Made by a program: the position numbers and the translations under genes
Assembly (NCBI RefSeq): GCF_019665765.1
Contig: NZ_CP081150.1
Coordinates: 3,224,001 to 3,288,000, forward strand
Direction: 5' to 3'
DNA length: 64,000 nucleotides
Source: Deefgea tanakiae
GTDB lineage: Bacteria; Pseudomonadota; Gammaproteobacteria; Burkholderiales; Chitinibacteraceae
Shown: piece after piece, positions 25,494 through 35,477 of the stretch
Layout of the letters: each line of letters starts with the position of its first letter
Numbering within the stretch: position 1 is the first letter of the stretch
The notes under the pieces: model-generated
What the model was told of the DNA's origin: nothing
Seen by the model: the letters and a program-made list of their open reading frames with translations, nothing else
Databases searched by the model: none

Positions 25494-28400
25494 TCACGCC
25501 ACATACCCCAAATTCGGTGCCAAATCTCTTTCCGCCTGAGCCAAGCTCACGCCACGCCGCGCCGCGTAATCTTCCACCTGATCCAACGTCACTTTCCCCA
25601 CGCCAAAATAGCGCGACTCTGGGTGGCTGAAGTAGAAACCACTTACCGCTGCGGTCGGCAGCATTGCATAGCCTTCGGTCAGCGTCATGCCGATATTTGG
25701 TGCGTTCAGCACTTTGAATAGATCGACTTTCGGCGTGTGGTCTGGGCAGGCTGGGTAGCCGGGGGCTGGGCGCACGCCGACGTATTTCTCGTCGACTAGC
25801 TCGTCGTTGCTCAATGCTTCATCTTTGGCATAACCCCACAATTCGGTACGAACGCGGTGGTGCATGTGTTCGGCGAAGGCTTCGGCAAAGCGATCAGCCA
25901 GTGATTTGAGCAAGATGGCGCTGTAGTCGTCGTTGGCGTCTTCAAAGGCTTTGACTGGCGCGTCGATGCCGATGCCGCCTGTCACGGCGAAGGCGCCGAT
26001 GTAGTCTTTCACGCCAGTTTCTTTTGGCGCGATAAAGTCGGCCAAGCACCAGTTCGGTTTCACATCCCCAGTCTTAGGTTTCGGCAATTGCTGGCGCAGG
26101 TTGTGCCACGTCATCGCGACTTCGCCAGTAGCTGGGTCGTAGAGCTCGATATCATCGTGATTGACGCTTGCAGCAGGGAAGAAACCGATCACGCCCGCAG
26201 CGGCGATCCATTTCTCGTCGACGATTTTTTTGAGCATCGCTTTGGCATCGGCGTACAAGCTGCTGGCGGCTTCGCCGACCACTTCGTCTTGCAAGATCGC
26301 AGGGTAGCGGCCATGCAATTCCCAACTTTGGAAGAACGGCGTCCAGTCAATAAACGGCTCGATTTCTGCAAGGCTATAATTAGTATATTCACGCACACCA
26401 AGGAAGCTAGGCGCTGGCGGTGTATACGTTGCCCAGTCTGGTGCAAATTTGTGCGAGCGTGCTTCGGCAAGACTGATCAATTTAGTGCGATCTTTGCTCT
26501 CGAAAATCTCACGCGCTTTGGCGTATTCGGCTTTCACTTCGGCGATAAAGGCTGGTTTCAGATCATCGCTCAGCAAGTTCGAGCACACGCCCACCGCGCG
26601 GCTGGCGTCGGCCACGTAGATCACTTGGTCGTTCTGGTAATGCGGATCGATTTTGACTGCGGTGTGCACTTTGGATGTGGTTGCGCCGCCAATCAGTAGC
26701 GGAATATTAAAGCCTTGGCGCTGCATTTCTTTGGCAACGTGGCTCATTTCTTCCAGACTTGGCGTAATCAAGCCCGATAGACCGATGATGTCGGCGTTGA
26801 TTTCGCGCGCGGTATCGAGGATTTTTTGCGCTGGCACCATCACGCCCAAGTCGGTGACTTGATAGTTATTACAACGCAGCACCACGCCGACGATGTTTTT
26901 ACCGATGTCGTGCACATCGCCTTTCACCGTGGCCATCACAATCACGCCTTTGGCGGGCTGATCTTGCAGGCCGAGCGCGATTTTTTCGGCGTCGATAAAT
27001 GGCTCTAAATGCGCAACGGCGGCTTTCATCACGCGCGCGGCTTTGACCACTTGCGGCAAGAACATTTTACCGGCGCCAAATAGATCGCCAACGACGTTCA
27101 TGCCATTCATCAAATGGCCTTCGATGACGTGAATCGGGCGCTCAACCGAGCAGCGCGCTTCTTCGGTGTCTTCAACGATAAAGGTCGTTAGCCCTTTGAC
27201 CAATGAGTGCGTAATCCGCTCTTGCAGCGGCAATTCGCGCCAAGACAGGTCTTCACCCTTGGCCACGTTGGCGTCGCCTTTGAACGATTCAGCCAGTGTA
27301 ATCAGTGCTTCAGTGGCGGCCAATGGATCATCGGTTTGCATGAGTACAACCGATTCAATCGCATCGCGCAGTACAACCGGTACTTGGTCGTAGGTTTCGA
27401 GTGCGCCGGCGTTGACGATACCCATCGTCATGCCTTTGGAAATCGCGTGGTAAAGGAATACGGCGTGGATCGCTTCGCGCACTTTGTTATTGCCACGGAA
27501 ACTAAACGACACATTTGATACGCCGCCGCTCACTTTGGCGTGCGGTAGATTGTCGGTAATCCAGCCAGTCGCTTCGATAAAGTCCAGACCATAGCGAGCG
27601 TGTTCGTCGATACCGGTAGCCACGGCAAATACGTTCGGGTCGAAAATAATGTCGGCAGGGTTAAAGCCGATTTCGTCGACCAAGATGCGGTAGGATTTTT
27701 CGCAAATTTCAACTTTGCGGGCGTAGGTATCGGCCTGACCGACTTCATCAAACGCCATCACAATCACCGCCGCACCGTACATTTTCAGCAGGCGGGCGTG
27801 GTACTTGAATTGCTCGACGCCTTCTTTCATCGAAATCGAGTTAACAATACATTTGCCCTGCACGCATTTCAGACCCGCTTCGATCACGTCCCATTTCGAT
27901 GAGTCGATCATAATTGGTACGCGCGAAATGTCTGGCTCGGCGGCGATCAGGTTCAGGAAGGTCGTCATCGCCTTGGTGGCGTCGAGCATGCCTTCGTCCA
28001 TATTGATGTCGATGACTTGCGCACCGTTCACCACTTGCTGGCGCGCCACATCGAGTGCTGTGGTGTAGTCGCCATTCAAAATCAAACGCGCAAAAGCCTT
28101 CGAACCCGTCACGTTGGTACGCTCACCGACATTGACGAAGAGATCGTTATCGCCGATGTTGAATGGTTCTAGCCCAGAAAGACGACATTTGGCTTCAATT
28201 TTAGGGATTTTACGCGGTGGTAAATCTTTCACCGCTTGATACATCGCCGCGATATGCGCTGGTGTCGTACCACAGCAGCCGCCGATGATATTGGCAAAGC
28301 CCGATGCGGCCCATTCGCGGATATCCACCGCCATCATGTCCGGATCAAGATCGTAACCCGTTGGTGCGAGTGGGTTGGGTAGACCTGCATTGGCGTGCAC

Positions 28401-29213
28401 CGACACATAGGTGTCGGCGATGCGGCTCATTTCTTCGACATAAGGGCGCAGCAGATCAGGGCCGAGCGCGCAGTTCAGACCAAACGAGATCGGATCGGCA
28501 TGGCGCAGCGAATTGAAAAATGCCTCAGTGGTTTGCCCAGTGAGTGTACGGCCTGATTGGTCGGTAATCGTGCCGGAAATCATAATCGGCAGTTCTTCGG
28601 TCTCAGGGCGATCAGCAAAGTATTTCTTGATCGCAAACACAGCGGCTTTGGCGTTCAGCGTATCGAAAATCGTCTCAACCAGCAGAATATCCGCGCCACC
28701 TTTAACGAGGCCATCGATGGCTTCAAGATAGGTTTCGACCAGCGCATCAAACGTCACATTACGGAAACCCGGGTCGTTCACATCGGGTGAAATCGAGCAG
28801 GTGCGGCTGGTTGGGCCAAGAACACCGGCACAGAAACGTGGTTTTTCTGGTGTTTTGGCTGTTTGCGCCACGCAGAGGTCTTTGACCAGTTTGGCGGCGG
28901 CAAAATTGAGCTCCCACACCAAGCTTTGCATTTCATAATCGGCCATCGCAATCGCGGTGCCGTTAAAACTATTGGTCTCGATAATGTCAGCACCCGCATC
29001 GAGGTATTGCTGATGAATCGTGGCAATGATGTGCGGCTGCGTGAGCACCAGCAAATCGTTATTGCCCTTCACATCGGTATGCCAATCAGCAAAGCGCTCG
29101 CCACGGTATTGCGCTTCATCGAGCTTGTATTGCTGGATCATCGTGCCCATGCCGCCATCCAAAATCAGGATGCGTTGTTCAAGTAAATCTTGGAGTAATT
29201 TGAGGCGGGTCAT
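25494..29213 (-). CDS. metH: Cobalamin-dependent methionine synthase
   Basis: Transfers the methyl group of 5-methyltetrahydrofolate to homocysteine through B12. Start at ATG 29213 puts 13 residues before [14 protein letters not shown], as in E. coli MetH; the longer frame to 29249 is not needed. The protein is 1239 aa with all four modules: homocysteine domain (GLNCALG and [11 protein letters not shown] zinc cysteines), pterin domain ([14 protein letters not shown]), B12 domain with axial ligand H768 in DVHDIGKN, and C-terminal AdoMet reactivation domain ([12 protein letters not shown]). No cobalamin riboswitch was recognised in the short upstream region. Confidence 0.98.
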   Translation of the reverse strand: MTRLKLLQDLLEQRILILDGGMGTMIQQYKLDEAQYRGERFADWHTDVKGNNDLLVLTQPHIIATIHQQYLDAGADIIETNSFNGTAIAMADYEMQSLVWELNFAAAKLVKDLCVAQTAKTPEKPRFCAGVLGPTSRTCSISPDVNDPGFRNVTFDALVETYLEAIDGLVKGGADILLVETIFDTLNAKAAVFAIKKYFADRPETEELPIMISGTITDQSGRTLTGQTTEAFFNSLRHADPISFGLNCALGPDLLRPYVEEMSRIADTYVSVHANAGLPNPLAPTGYDLDPDMMAVDIREWAASGFANIIGGCCGTTPAHIAAMYQAVKDLPPRKIPKIEAKCRLSGLEPFNIGDNDLFVNVGERTNVTGSKAFARLILNGDYTTALDVARQQVVNGAQVIDINMDEGMLDATKAMTTFLNLIAAEPDISRVPIMIDSSKWDVIEAGLKCVQGKCIVNSISMKEGVEQFKYHARLLKMYGAAVIVMAFDEVGQADTYARKVEICEKSYRILVDEIGFNPADIIFDPNVFAVATGIDEHARYGLDFIEATGWITDNLPHAKVSGGVSNVSFSFRGNNKVREAIHAVFLYHAISKGMTMGIVNAGALETYDQVPVVLRDAIESVVLMQTDDPLAATEALITLAESFKGDANVAKGEDLSWRELPLQERITHSLVKGLTTFIVEDTEEARCSVERPIHVIEGHLMNGMNVVGDLFGAGKMFLPQVVKAARVMKAAVAHLEPFIDAEKIALGLQDQPAKGVIVMATVKGDVHDIGKNIVGVVLRCNNYQVTDLGVMVPAQKILDTAREINADIIGLSGLITPSLEEMSHVAKEMQRQGFNIPLLIGGATTSKVHTAVKIDPHYQNDQVIYVADASRAVGVCSNLLSDDLKPAFIAEVKAEYAKAREIFESKDRTKLISLAEARSHKFAPDWATYTPPAPSFLGVREYTNYSLAEIEPFIDWTPFFQSWELHGRYPAILQDEVVGEAASSLYADAKAMLKKIVDEKWIAAAGVIGFFPAASVNHDDIELYDPATGEVAMTWHNLRQQLPKPKTGDVKPNWCLADFIAPKETGVKDYIGAFAVTGGIGIDAPVKAFEDANDDYSAILLKSLADRFAEAFAEHMHHRVRTELWGYAKDEALSNDELVDEKYVGVRPAPGYPACPDHTPKVDLFKVLNAPNIGMTLTEGYAMLPTAAVSGFYFSHPESRYFGVGKVTLDQVEDYAARRGVSLAQAERDLAPNLGYVA

Positions 29214-29409
29214 GAATAATCCAGAAATCAATACGAGGTAACCTGACATTTTACCATGCCAGCAGGGAATTGCCTTACTGCCGATGCTCAGCGTAGGCCT
29301 TTAGTTGTTGATATTTTGGCATTAATTGCCATGAAACTGCCGACTTTTACCTATTTTCTGTGGGGTGATTTCTTTAAGCTAAGACCATCGATCTTGGAGT
29401 TGTTCGTGT

Positions 29410-29760
29410 ATGGCCGCCCCTGTTGTTTTGTCTTCCCGCAAAGTAAATCCCTTATCGCTCGCCAGCGCGATACGCCGGAGTGCGGGTCAAAACGAGTTTC
29501 AGGCGAAGATTGCGCAATACGAACTACAAGGTCACCACCTCAGAAAAGTCACGAAAGAAGCTGTGATTGCGCAGCAAGCAGAGCCAGCAGCGGTCAAAAC
29601 GCAGCGCCTTTTTCCGCATATTTCAACAATGGCGATGATGCAATTCGTGCCGATGCGGCCTGTGGCAGCTACCCGCGTTTTTGAATATGAGGCAATGGCA
29701 GCGAGCGTTGAGCAAGACGACGAAATCGGTATCGGAAAAACACTCGATATGCACGCATGA
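29410..29760 (+). CDS. Hypothetical protein, 116 aa
   Basis: Chosen over a competing frame (29256-29684) because TTGGAG lies about 10 bases before the ATG. Not recognised. Basic, Ala/Gln-rich N-terminal half (RRSAGQNEFQAKIAQYEL) and an acidic end (SVEQDDEIG). No signal peptide or membrane segment. Followed 87 bp later by another small low-complexity gene in the same direction. Confidence 0.5.
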   Translation: MAAPVVLSSRKVNPLSLASAIRRSAGQNEFQAKIAQYELQGHHLRKVTKEAVIAQQAEPAAVKTQRLFPHISTMAMMQFVPMRPVAATRVFEYEAMAASVEQDDEIGIGKTLDMHA

Positions 29761-29847
29761 ATATGATTCCATTGGTCTTTTTTACGCTGTGATTTTGTAA
29801 AGATCGGTGTATGCTGTAATCATTAGTTAGCCCGTGGAGTACCTATC

Positions 29848-30282
29848 ATGTCACCGATTACTTCTTCATCTGTTAGTAATGTGCCCGTTACACCGCCCAC
29901 GAGTGCAACCAACACTACGGTGGGGGCTGCAGAGCTGCAAAAACAATTGCAACAGCAGCGTCAAGAAGTGCGCGAAACGGTTAAGCCCGTTGCTGAGCAA
30001 GTGTTTATTTCTAAGCAAGCGCAGCAGCAATTTGATACCTATGCCGCTAGTGCCGCCAATGCTGCAGATCGTTATGATGAAGATTCTTCGTCGAGCAACA
30101 GCAATACGGGCGTGAGCACCGATCAAGCACTCGATACGCTTAAAACGGTACAAAATCGACAAACTGCAGCGGCTCTGGCTGAATATGCGCAGCAACAAGC
30201 GCAAGCCAATCCAAGACCGCAACCTGAGCCTAGAGCCGAAGCAGAGCAAAAACCGACAACTTCAATTAAAGCGATTGCATGA
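29848..30282 (+). CDS. Low-complexity Gln/Ala/Ser-rich protein, 144 aa
   Basis: GTGGAG precedes the ATG by 9 bases. The product begins with Ser/Thr/Pro-rich sequence, has a Gln-rich helical part (QKQLQQQRQEVRETV), a serine run (EDSSSSNSNTG), and ends in a Pro/Glu-rich tail. Likely intrinsically disordered, cytoplasmic; function unknown. A terminator follows at 30304. Confidence 0.65.
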   Translation: MSPITSSSVSNVPVTPPTSATNTTVGAAELQKQLQQQRQEVRETVKPVAEQVFISKQAQQQFDTYAASAANAADRYDEDSSSSNSNTGVSTDQALDTLKTVQNRQTAAALAEYAQQQAQANPRPQPEPRAEAEQKPTTSIKAIA

Positions 30283-30303
30283 TTTTTTTGGCAGATCGGA
30301 TTG

Positions 30304-30332
30304 AAAAAACCAGCCCAAGTGGCTGGTTTTTT
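30304..30332 (+). terminator. Rho-independent terminator
   Basis: AAAAAACCAGCC-caagt-GGCTGGTTTTTT, 21 bases after the stop. Confidence 0.9.
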
Positions 30333-30463
30333 TGCGTCTGCTCAATGCCGTCGCACTTGAGCTTGGCCGACGTAAAAATGTCATGTCAGGGGATGGTTGA
30401 GCGAGTATGATTGTTGCAACGCAGCAGGGTTTGTCTTATTTAAAATTGATAAGGAGAAGCAAG

Positions 30464-31231
30464 ATGGCGGGTTCACTCGAAGGAAAAGTTGCCCTAGTGA
30501 TGGGGATTGCCAATGAAAGCTCGATTGCCTATGGCGTGGCTAAAGCACTGAAAGCGCGCGGTGCCGAATTGATTTTGACGTATCAAACTGAAAAAACACT
30601 GAAGTACATTCAACCACTATTTGATGAACTACAGCCGGGCATTACGCAATTGTGCGATGTGCAAGATGAAGCGTCGGTGAGTGAGCTTTTTGCTGCGATC
30701 AAGCAAAAATATGGGCAACTTGATATTGGTGTGCATTCCATCGCGTTTGCGCAAAAAGATGATTTGCATGGCCGCGTGGTGGATAGCTCGGCAGCTGGTT
30801 TTGCGCTGGCCATGGATGTGTCGTGCCATTCCTTTATTCGCATGGCGCATCACGCCGAGCCATTAATGACGCGGGGCGGCACTTTGCTGGCGATGAGTTA
30901 TTACGGCGCCGAAAAAGTCGTACCCAATTACGGCATGATGGGGCCAGTAAAAGCGGCGCTGGAATGCGCGGTGCGTTATATGGCGACTGAACTCGGCCCG
31001 AAAAAAATCCGCGTGCACGCTGTTTCACCAGGTCCAGTTAAAACCCGCGCTGCCAGCGGGATTCGTGAGTTTGATTTATTGATTAGCAATGCAACTGGCA
31101 GTGCGCCGCTGCGTGAATTACCGGATATTGATGATGTCGGCGAAGCCAGTGCGTTCTTGTGCGAAGCGGGCGCGGCTCGTTTAACCGGTAGTACTTTTTA
31201 TGTTGATGGCGGGATGAATATCTTGGCCTGA
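30464..31231 (+). CDS. fabI: Enoyl-[acyl-carrier-protein] reductase (NADH)
   Basis: Last step of each fatty-acid elongation cycle. Start at 30464 follows AAGGAG; an in-frame extension to 30407 is rejected. The 255-aa product has the FabI nucleotide loop GIANESSIAYGVAKAL and, counting from this start, Y146, Y156 and K163 exactly at E. coli FabI numbering (SYYGAEK, NYGMMGPVK). A VSPGPVKTRAASGI loop and C-terminal YVDGGMNI complete the fold. FabI is the target of triclosan-type inhibitors. A 45-nt element begins 3 bases after the stop. Confidence 0.95.
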   Translation: MAGSLEGKVALVMGIANESSIAYGVAKALKARGAELILTYQTEKTLKYIQPLFDELQPGITQLCDVQDEASVSELFAAIKQKYGQLDIGVHSIAFAQKDDLHGRVVDSSAAGFALAMDVSCHSFIRMAHHAEPLMTRGGTLLAMSYYGAEKVVPNYGMMGPVKAALECAVRYMATELGPKKIRVHAVSPGPVKTRAASGIREFDLLISNATGSAPLRELPDIDDVGEASAFLCEAGAARLTGSTFYVDGGMNILA

Positions 31232-31234
31232 TAG

Positions 31235-31279
31235 GTATATGACTGTAGCTATTATTTATCAATTGCTACAGTCATATAC
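31235..31279. repeat. 45-nt GTAT/ATAC element, copy 10 (best hairpin)
   Basis: Perfect 15-bp stem GTATATGACTGTAGC / GCTACAGTCATATAC with a 15-nt AT-rich loop. It starts 3 bases after the fabI stop, and its right arm includes the stop codon of the convergent GGDEF gene. Confidence 0.8.
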
Positions 31280-32621
31280 ATCCGGCACTAGACAGGGGCT
31301 CGGCCAACTCGACTCGATTTCTTCCTGCTGATTTGGCTTGGTAGAGCGCGGCATCTGCTCGAGCCACGAGGCTGGCAAAAGCTTCATGTTCGACCATTTC
31401 GGCGACGCCAGCACTGCAGCTCAGTTGAATGTCATTTGGCCAGTCCACCTGCGCCAAGCTCAGGCGTATTTTCTCGGCCAATCCTGCCGCGCCGCGTAAT
31501 TTGGTTTGCATACTGAGCAATAAAAATTCCTCACCTCCCCAGCGTACCAAACAATCACTGGGGCGAATTTGTTGTTGAATTTGTTGGGCAAAACGCTGTA
31601 AAACAATATCGCCGATCATATGACCATGTTGGTCGTTCACTTGTTTAAAGTGATCAATATCTAAGAAAATCAAACTAATTGGTTGTTCGCTGCTGCTGCA
31701 ATGGGCGGTGAGAAATTCAGCCAGACCTTCACGATTGAGTGCCTGCGTAAGCGGGTCGATTCGCACGCGATGAGTGAGTTCTTGGGTTGATTCTTTTAAA
31801 GATTGATTGGTGCTTTCCAGCCAACGCTGCCGTTGTCGACTGCGGTTTAATCGACTTAGATTTCGCGACCACTCCCATAATATCCACAGCATGCCTGCAA
31901 TCAGCCACATAAAGATCAGCAACAAGCGCAAGGACTCTGCGCTAATCCACTTGCCGCGCCATTCTAGCCACGCGACGGTGAATTGTTGCGGCCCCTCTTT
32001 GGCATCGTAGCCCGTCGCAATGCGGATTTGCATGACGCGGTCAAATTCGCTACCGGCATCTGCGGGGGGGACATTTTCTTGAATAATCCACCATGATGGG
32101 ATATTAAAATCCGTGAGTGCAAAGCTGAGCTCTTGCCATCCAGTATGGCTAGGTAGGATGGCTTCCTCTACTTTATGGCTTAAATAATCGTTTTCTCGGC
32201 TGTATTTGTCGCTGTAATTAAAAATGGATAGCCTGAGGTGCTCTTCATTTTTGCCAAACAAAAAGCGAACTTTGACCTGATCAAAGCGAGATAAATCAAG
32301 CCCTTGCTGCTCACTACCCAACACAATGTCTAAGCCGCAATAGGGTGGATATTTTGAATAAATGAGTTCGCAGTTGATTTGCCAACCTTCTGGTTTTAAG
32401 GTCAAAGCGCTGGAGCTATAGGCGGCACCTTCTGTGGCAGGTTCAACGGTGGCGATGGCGGTAAATGATTTTGCATCCATGCGCAAATAGCGGTTCATTC
32501 CCCAGTGATGCCACAGCAAGAGCGTTACGGTAAAAATCAGTAAGCCCAATACAAAATACAAGCGTAGCTTGATGGTGGGGGAATTCTTGTATGGAGTTTC
32601 TATCCCTTGTCGCCACGGCAT
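31272..32621 (-). CDS. Membrane-bound GGDEF diguanylate cyclase
   Basis: 449 aa; makes cyclic di-GMP. TM1 at about residues 20-40, a periplasmic region of about 190 residues of carbohydrate-binding-like character (not firmly identified), TM2 at about 232-250, then a coiled linker and the GGDEF domain with RWGGEEFLLL. RPSD five residues before the signature is the inhibitory I-site. The ATG lies 10 bases behind the stop of the HDOD gene, so the two form an operon. Its stop codon lies inside a 45-nt element. Confidence 0.92.
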   Translation of the reverse strand: MPWRQGIETPYKNSPTIKLRLYFVLGLLIFTVTLLLWHHWGMNRYLRMDAKSFTAIATVEPATEGAAYSSSALTLKPEGWQINCELIYSKYPPYCGLDIVLGSEQQGLDLSRFDQVKVRFLFGKNEEHLRLSIFNYSDKYSRENDYLSHKVEEAILPSHTGWQELSFALTDFNIPSWWIIQENVPPADAGSEFDRVMQIRIATGYDAKEGPQQFTVAWLEWRGKWISAESLRLLLIFMWLIAGMLWILWEWSRNLSRLNRSRQRQRWLESTNQSLKESTQELTHRVRIDPLTQALNREGLAEFLTAHCSSSEQPISLIFLDIDHFKQVNDQHGHMIGDIVLQRFAQQIQQQIRPSDCLVRWGGEEFLLLSMQTKLRGAAGLAEKIRLSLAQVDWPNDIQLSCSAGVAEMVEHEAFASLVARADAALYQAKSAGRNRVELAEPLSSAGCI

Positions 32622-32631
32622 CTTAGGCGCC

Positions 32632-33936
32632 TTAGCTCGACAATGTGGTCAATACCCACATTGTTGCTTCCAGTTGTTGCTGATTAAAATGTGCCGCGTC
32701 GCATTGGCACTGCGCTAAATCATTGGCACTGGGCATCTCTCCCTGTTCGCTTTGAATCGCCAGATTGAGATAGGGTGTCAGTACAGTTGGACTACCTGTG
32801 AGCGTTTGCGCGACCAGCTCTGGCATTTTCAATTCGTTCAACAATAGGCTGCGCGGTACCCGCAGTAAATAATCAAGTAAAGAAAACAAGCCCGTCAGAA
32901 ATAGTAATTCGCATTGCTCAGCGCTAAATTGTTTTTCGCCAAGCTGCTCCATCAAGCGGGCTCGTGTTAAGGCGGCTTCGAGTAGTGTTTCATCCAGCGG
33001 CGTTGCAGAGCAGGGATTAAAAAATAATAAAGCCAGCCAGCGATATAGACGCTGCTGACCCAGCAAATTTAAAGCATCTAGCAAGTGATGGATGGGGTGA
33101 TTGAGGCCAAATGCTGCGGAGTTCACGTAGCGTAATAGTCGAGTCGATAAAGCGGGGTCAACGCGAATAGTTTCGGCAATGTCGGCAAAAGGCGCGCCAG
33201 CTTGGGCTTGCTGCAAGGCAAGATTGAGGCGCATAAATGAGGCGGGTAGTTGCCCGCCAAGCTGCGGTGCTTGGCTGAAAATAGCTCCTGAAACATAGTT
33301 CACGCCCATGCCGATACACGCTTCGGCCGCTTCTTGATTTTGCACCCCATCGGCCCATATTTTGGCGTTCGGTGCTAAATGCAGACTTTGTTGAATGAGG
33401 CTGCTGATTTGGCTGATATCCGCATCGTTAATATGGATACGAATGACTTGGAGTTGCTCACCTAAGTGCGGGAAGTTTAGAAGTGCTTTATTGAAATCGC
33501 ATCCCAGAGTATGCGATTTCCAGTGCTGCTTGAAGTCATGGATTAATTGTGGATTGGACGCGGGTAATGGGCCGCGTGCAATTAAAGTCAGCGCGTGCTC
33601 GGTATGAATGCCGGCAAAGCGGGGAGAAGCTAGGCTTTCCCATTCGAGCTCCAACCAAAGTGGTCGTTTTGGGCAATGTTCTTGCGCTAATAAAATACTG
33701 ACTTCGCAGAGCAAAATATCATCATTACGCAGCAAATGTGCCTCGGCGTGCGTGGCCTGAGGTAAATGGCGTAAAGACAGTGCATAGGCATGGGCGCGCA
33801 AATGATGGTCGAGAATCAATTGTCGCCGCATCAAGCCGTGATGCACACCGCTGCGCAGGCTGGTCGGCGGAATGGGTGATGTCGTCGTGGGTTGAGGTGC
33901 AGATTGGGAGAACCAATCTTTGAGCCAAGTGAACAT
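32632..33936 (-). CDS. EAL-like/HDOD signalling protein (YuxH type)
   Basis: 434 aa. The N-terminal half has an EAL-like fold without the EAL, DDF or EGVE motifs, so it is unlikely to hydrolyse c-di-GMP. The C-terminal half is an HDOD domain (from about residue 235: LRYVNSAAFGLNHPIHHLLD, ALNLLGQQRLYRWLALLFF). This YuxH/CdgJ architecture occurs in regulators of motility and biofilm. It is first in an operon with the diguanylate cyclase. Confidence 0.88.
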   Translation of the reverse strand: MFTWLKDWFSQSAPQPTTTSPIPPTSLRSGVHHGLMRRQLILDHHLRAHAYALSLRHLPQATHAEAHLLRNDDILLCEVSILLAQEHCPKRPLWLELEWESLASPRFAGIHTEHALTLIARGPLPASNPQLIHDFKQHWKSHTLGCDFNKALLNFPHLGEQLQVIRIHINDADISQISSLIQQSLHLAPNAKIWADGVQNQEAAEACIGMGVNYVSGAIFSQAPQLGGQLPASFMRLNLALQQAQAGAPFADIAETIRVDPALSTRLLRYVNSAAFGLNHPIHHLLDALNLLGQQRLYRWLALLFFNPCSATPLDETLLEAALTRARLMEQLGEKQFSAEQCELLFLTGLFSLLDYLLRVPRSLLLNELKMPELVAQTLTGSPTVLTPYLNLAIQSEQGEMPSANDLAQCQCDAAHFNQQQLEATMWVLTTLSS

Positions 33937-34010
33937 GATGAAATTTTAGCTAGAGTTGAATTTTTAGCTTAGTTCATCTGGATTAATTTTGAATTCATCA
34001 TTTGTCATAG

Positions 34011-34047
34011 CAATAAAAAAAGCCGAATGAGCTCGGCTTTTTTATTG
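34011..34047 (-). terminator. Terminator after the NodT-type gene
   Basis: AAAAAAAGCCGA / TCGGCTTTTTT stem extended to CAAT/ATTG ends; follows the export operon on the minus strand. Confidence 0.85.
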
Positions 34048-34066
34048 CGTTCAGTGCTAACGATCG

Positions 34067-35464
34067 TTACATCGGATAAACACCACCCAAGGCCAAATGC
34101 AAATTTACGCGCTGAATGAGACGTTCATTTTGCAAGCGTAGCAGATTGATTTGATAGCTAGCGAGATTTAACTGCTGCTGATGCAGTTGATAATGATCGC
34201 CTTTACCAACCTTGATTTGGACTTTCTGTAAGCCAAGCAATTTTTGTTGGTCATTCATCTGCGCTTTTAGCAATTGGTAACGTTCTGCCAATTTTTGCTC
34301 AGCATACAAGCCGCCTTCAATTTCGTTCAGCGCACTGAGCATGGTTTTCGCATATTGAACCGTGGTCTCTTGTTGTTGCGCAGTTTTAACTTCAACTTGT
34401 GCATCAATCAGACCTGCAGTAAATATCGGCGCAAGCAGTTTGCCAGTGACGCCCCAAATGGGGTTGTTTAAGTCTTTTTGTAATTTAAACAAGTTATTGT
34501 CGGCCACGCCAAGCCCTGCAGTCAGTGAAATAGACGGTAAATAGGCTTTTTTGGCGACTTCTACGTTGTAAAACGCTGCGCGAAAACGGCTTTCTGCAGC
34601 TCTTAAGTCAGGGCGGCGTTCGGCTAAATCAGACGGCAGGCCGGCAGGAATTGCGCTTGGCTCCGCTGGCAAGGCGGAGGCAACAGCAATCTCGGCGGCA
34701 GGGTAACGACCCACTAAAATTTCAAGCGCGCGTTGACTGGCGTTCAGCGCTTGTTGGCTTTGTAATAACTGGCCACGATAATTTTTAAGCGCTAATTGAT
34801 TGAGTAAGACATCTTGCTGGGTGTTTCGGCCTACTTTTTGCCCCACCTTGATTAGCGCCAACTGTTGTTCTGCCAGCGATACCATCTCTTGAGCGAGGCG
34901 AATTTGCTGCGTCGCTTCAGTGGCACTGAGCCAGCTTTTGACCACTGCTGCGGCAATCGATTGCCGTGCGTACAGTGTGTCGAGTTCAGCGGCAAGGCTT
35001 TGTTCGCGCGCGGCCGCTTGGCTGCTGCGGGTTTTGCCCCAAACATCAATTTCCCACTGGGCGATCAGCGCTAAACCATTCATCGCCATCGATGAGGTGG
35101 GGATGGCCGATTCACCGGCTTGACCGCCGATGGCGATCATTGGCATCAGTGCCGCGCCAGCCGCTTTGACCGCGCTGTGTGATTGTTCGACGCGCAGTGC
35201 TGCTAAGCGTAAATCAGGGTTGTTGCGCTGTGCTTCGGCAATTAATTCGACCAGCTCGGCTGGCAAAGTAAAGCCCAAGGCGGCGGCATCAAACTCCCCA
35301 GTACTTTTGGCATGTTGCCATTTGGTAGGGAACTTGATCTGAGCTAACGCTTGTTGATGAAGATCGTCTCGCGTTGGTGCGACAGGTATGGCGCAAGAGG
35401 CCAATGTAATAATAAGCCCTGTGGCAATACCCAGTCGTTTAATGTGATGAAGTTGCTGATGCAT
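34067..35464 (-). CDS. NodT-family outer-membrane factor lipoprotein
   Basis: 465-aa TolC-like channel with a lipoprotein signal (LASC, lipidated C24). Two OEP repeats follow, with the usual long helices (RNNPDLRLAALRVEQSHSAV, LPSDLAERRPDLRAAESRFR). It connects an inner-membrane export apparatus to the outside. It is the third gene of an operon, 13 bp after the HlyD-type adaptor. Confidence 0.92.
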   Translation of the reverse strand: MHQQLHHIKRLGIATGLIITLASCAIPVAPTRDDLHQQALAQIKFPTKWQHAKSTGEFDAAALGFTLPAELVELIAEAQRNNPDLRLAALRVEQSHSAVKAAGAALMPMIAIGGQAGESAIPTSSMAMNGLALIAQWEIDVWGKTRSSQAAAREQSLAAELDTLYARQSIAAAVVKSWLSATEATQQIRLAQEMVSLAEQQLALIKVGQKVGRNTQQDVLLNQLALKNYRGQLLQSQQALNASQRALEILVGRYPAAEIAVASALPAEPSAIPAGLPSDLAERRPDLRAAESRFRAAFYNVEVAKKAYLPSISLTAGLGVADNNLFKLQKDLNNPIWGVTGKLLAPIFTAGLIDAQVEVKTAQQQETTVQYAKTMLSALNEIEGGLYAEQKLAERYQLLKAQMNDQQKLLGLQKVQIKVGKGDHYQLHQQQLNLASYQINLLRLQNERLIQRVNLHLALGGVYPM

Positions 35465-35477
35465 TGTCTCGTATTCC

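Noticed and set aside
29214-29409. Cobalamin riboswitch upstream of metH
   Set aside because: The gap shows no B12-box-like sequence or structured leader that I could recognise.
29256-29684. 142-aa frame competing with the gene at 29410
   Set aside because: No ribosome-binding site; the overlapping frame has TTGGAG at a fair distance.
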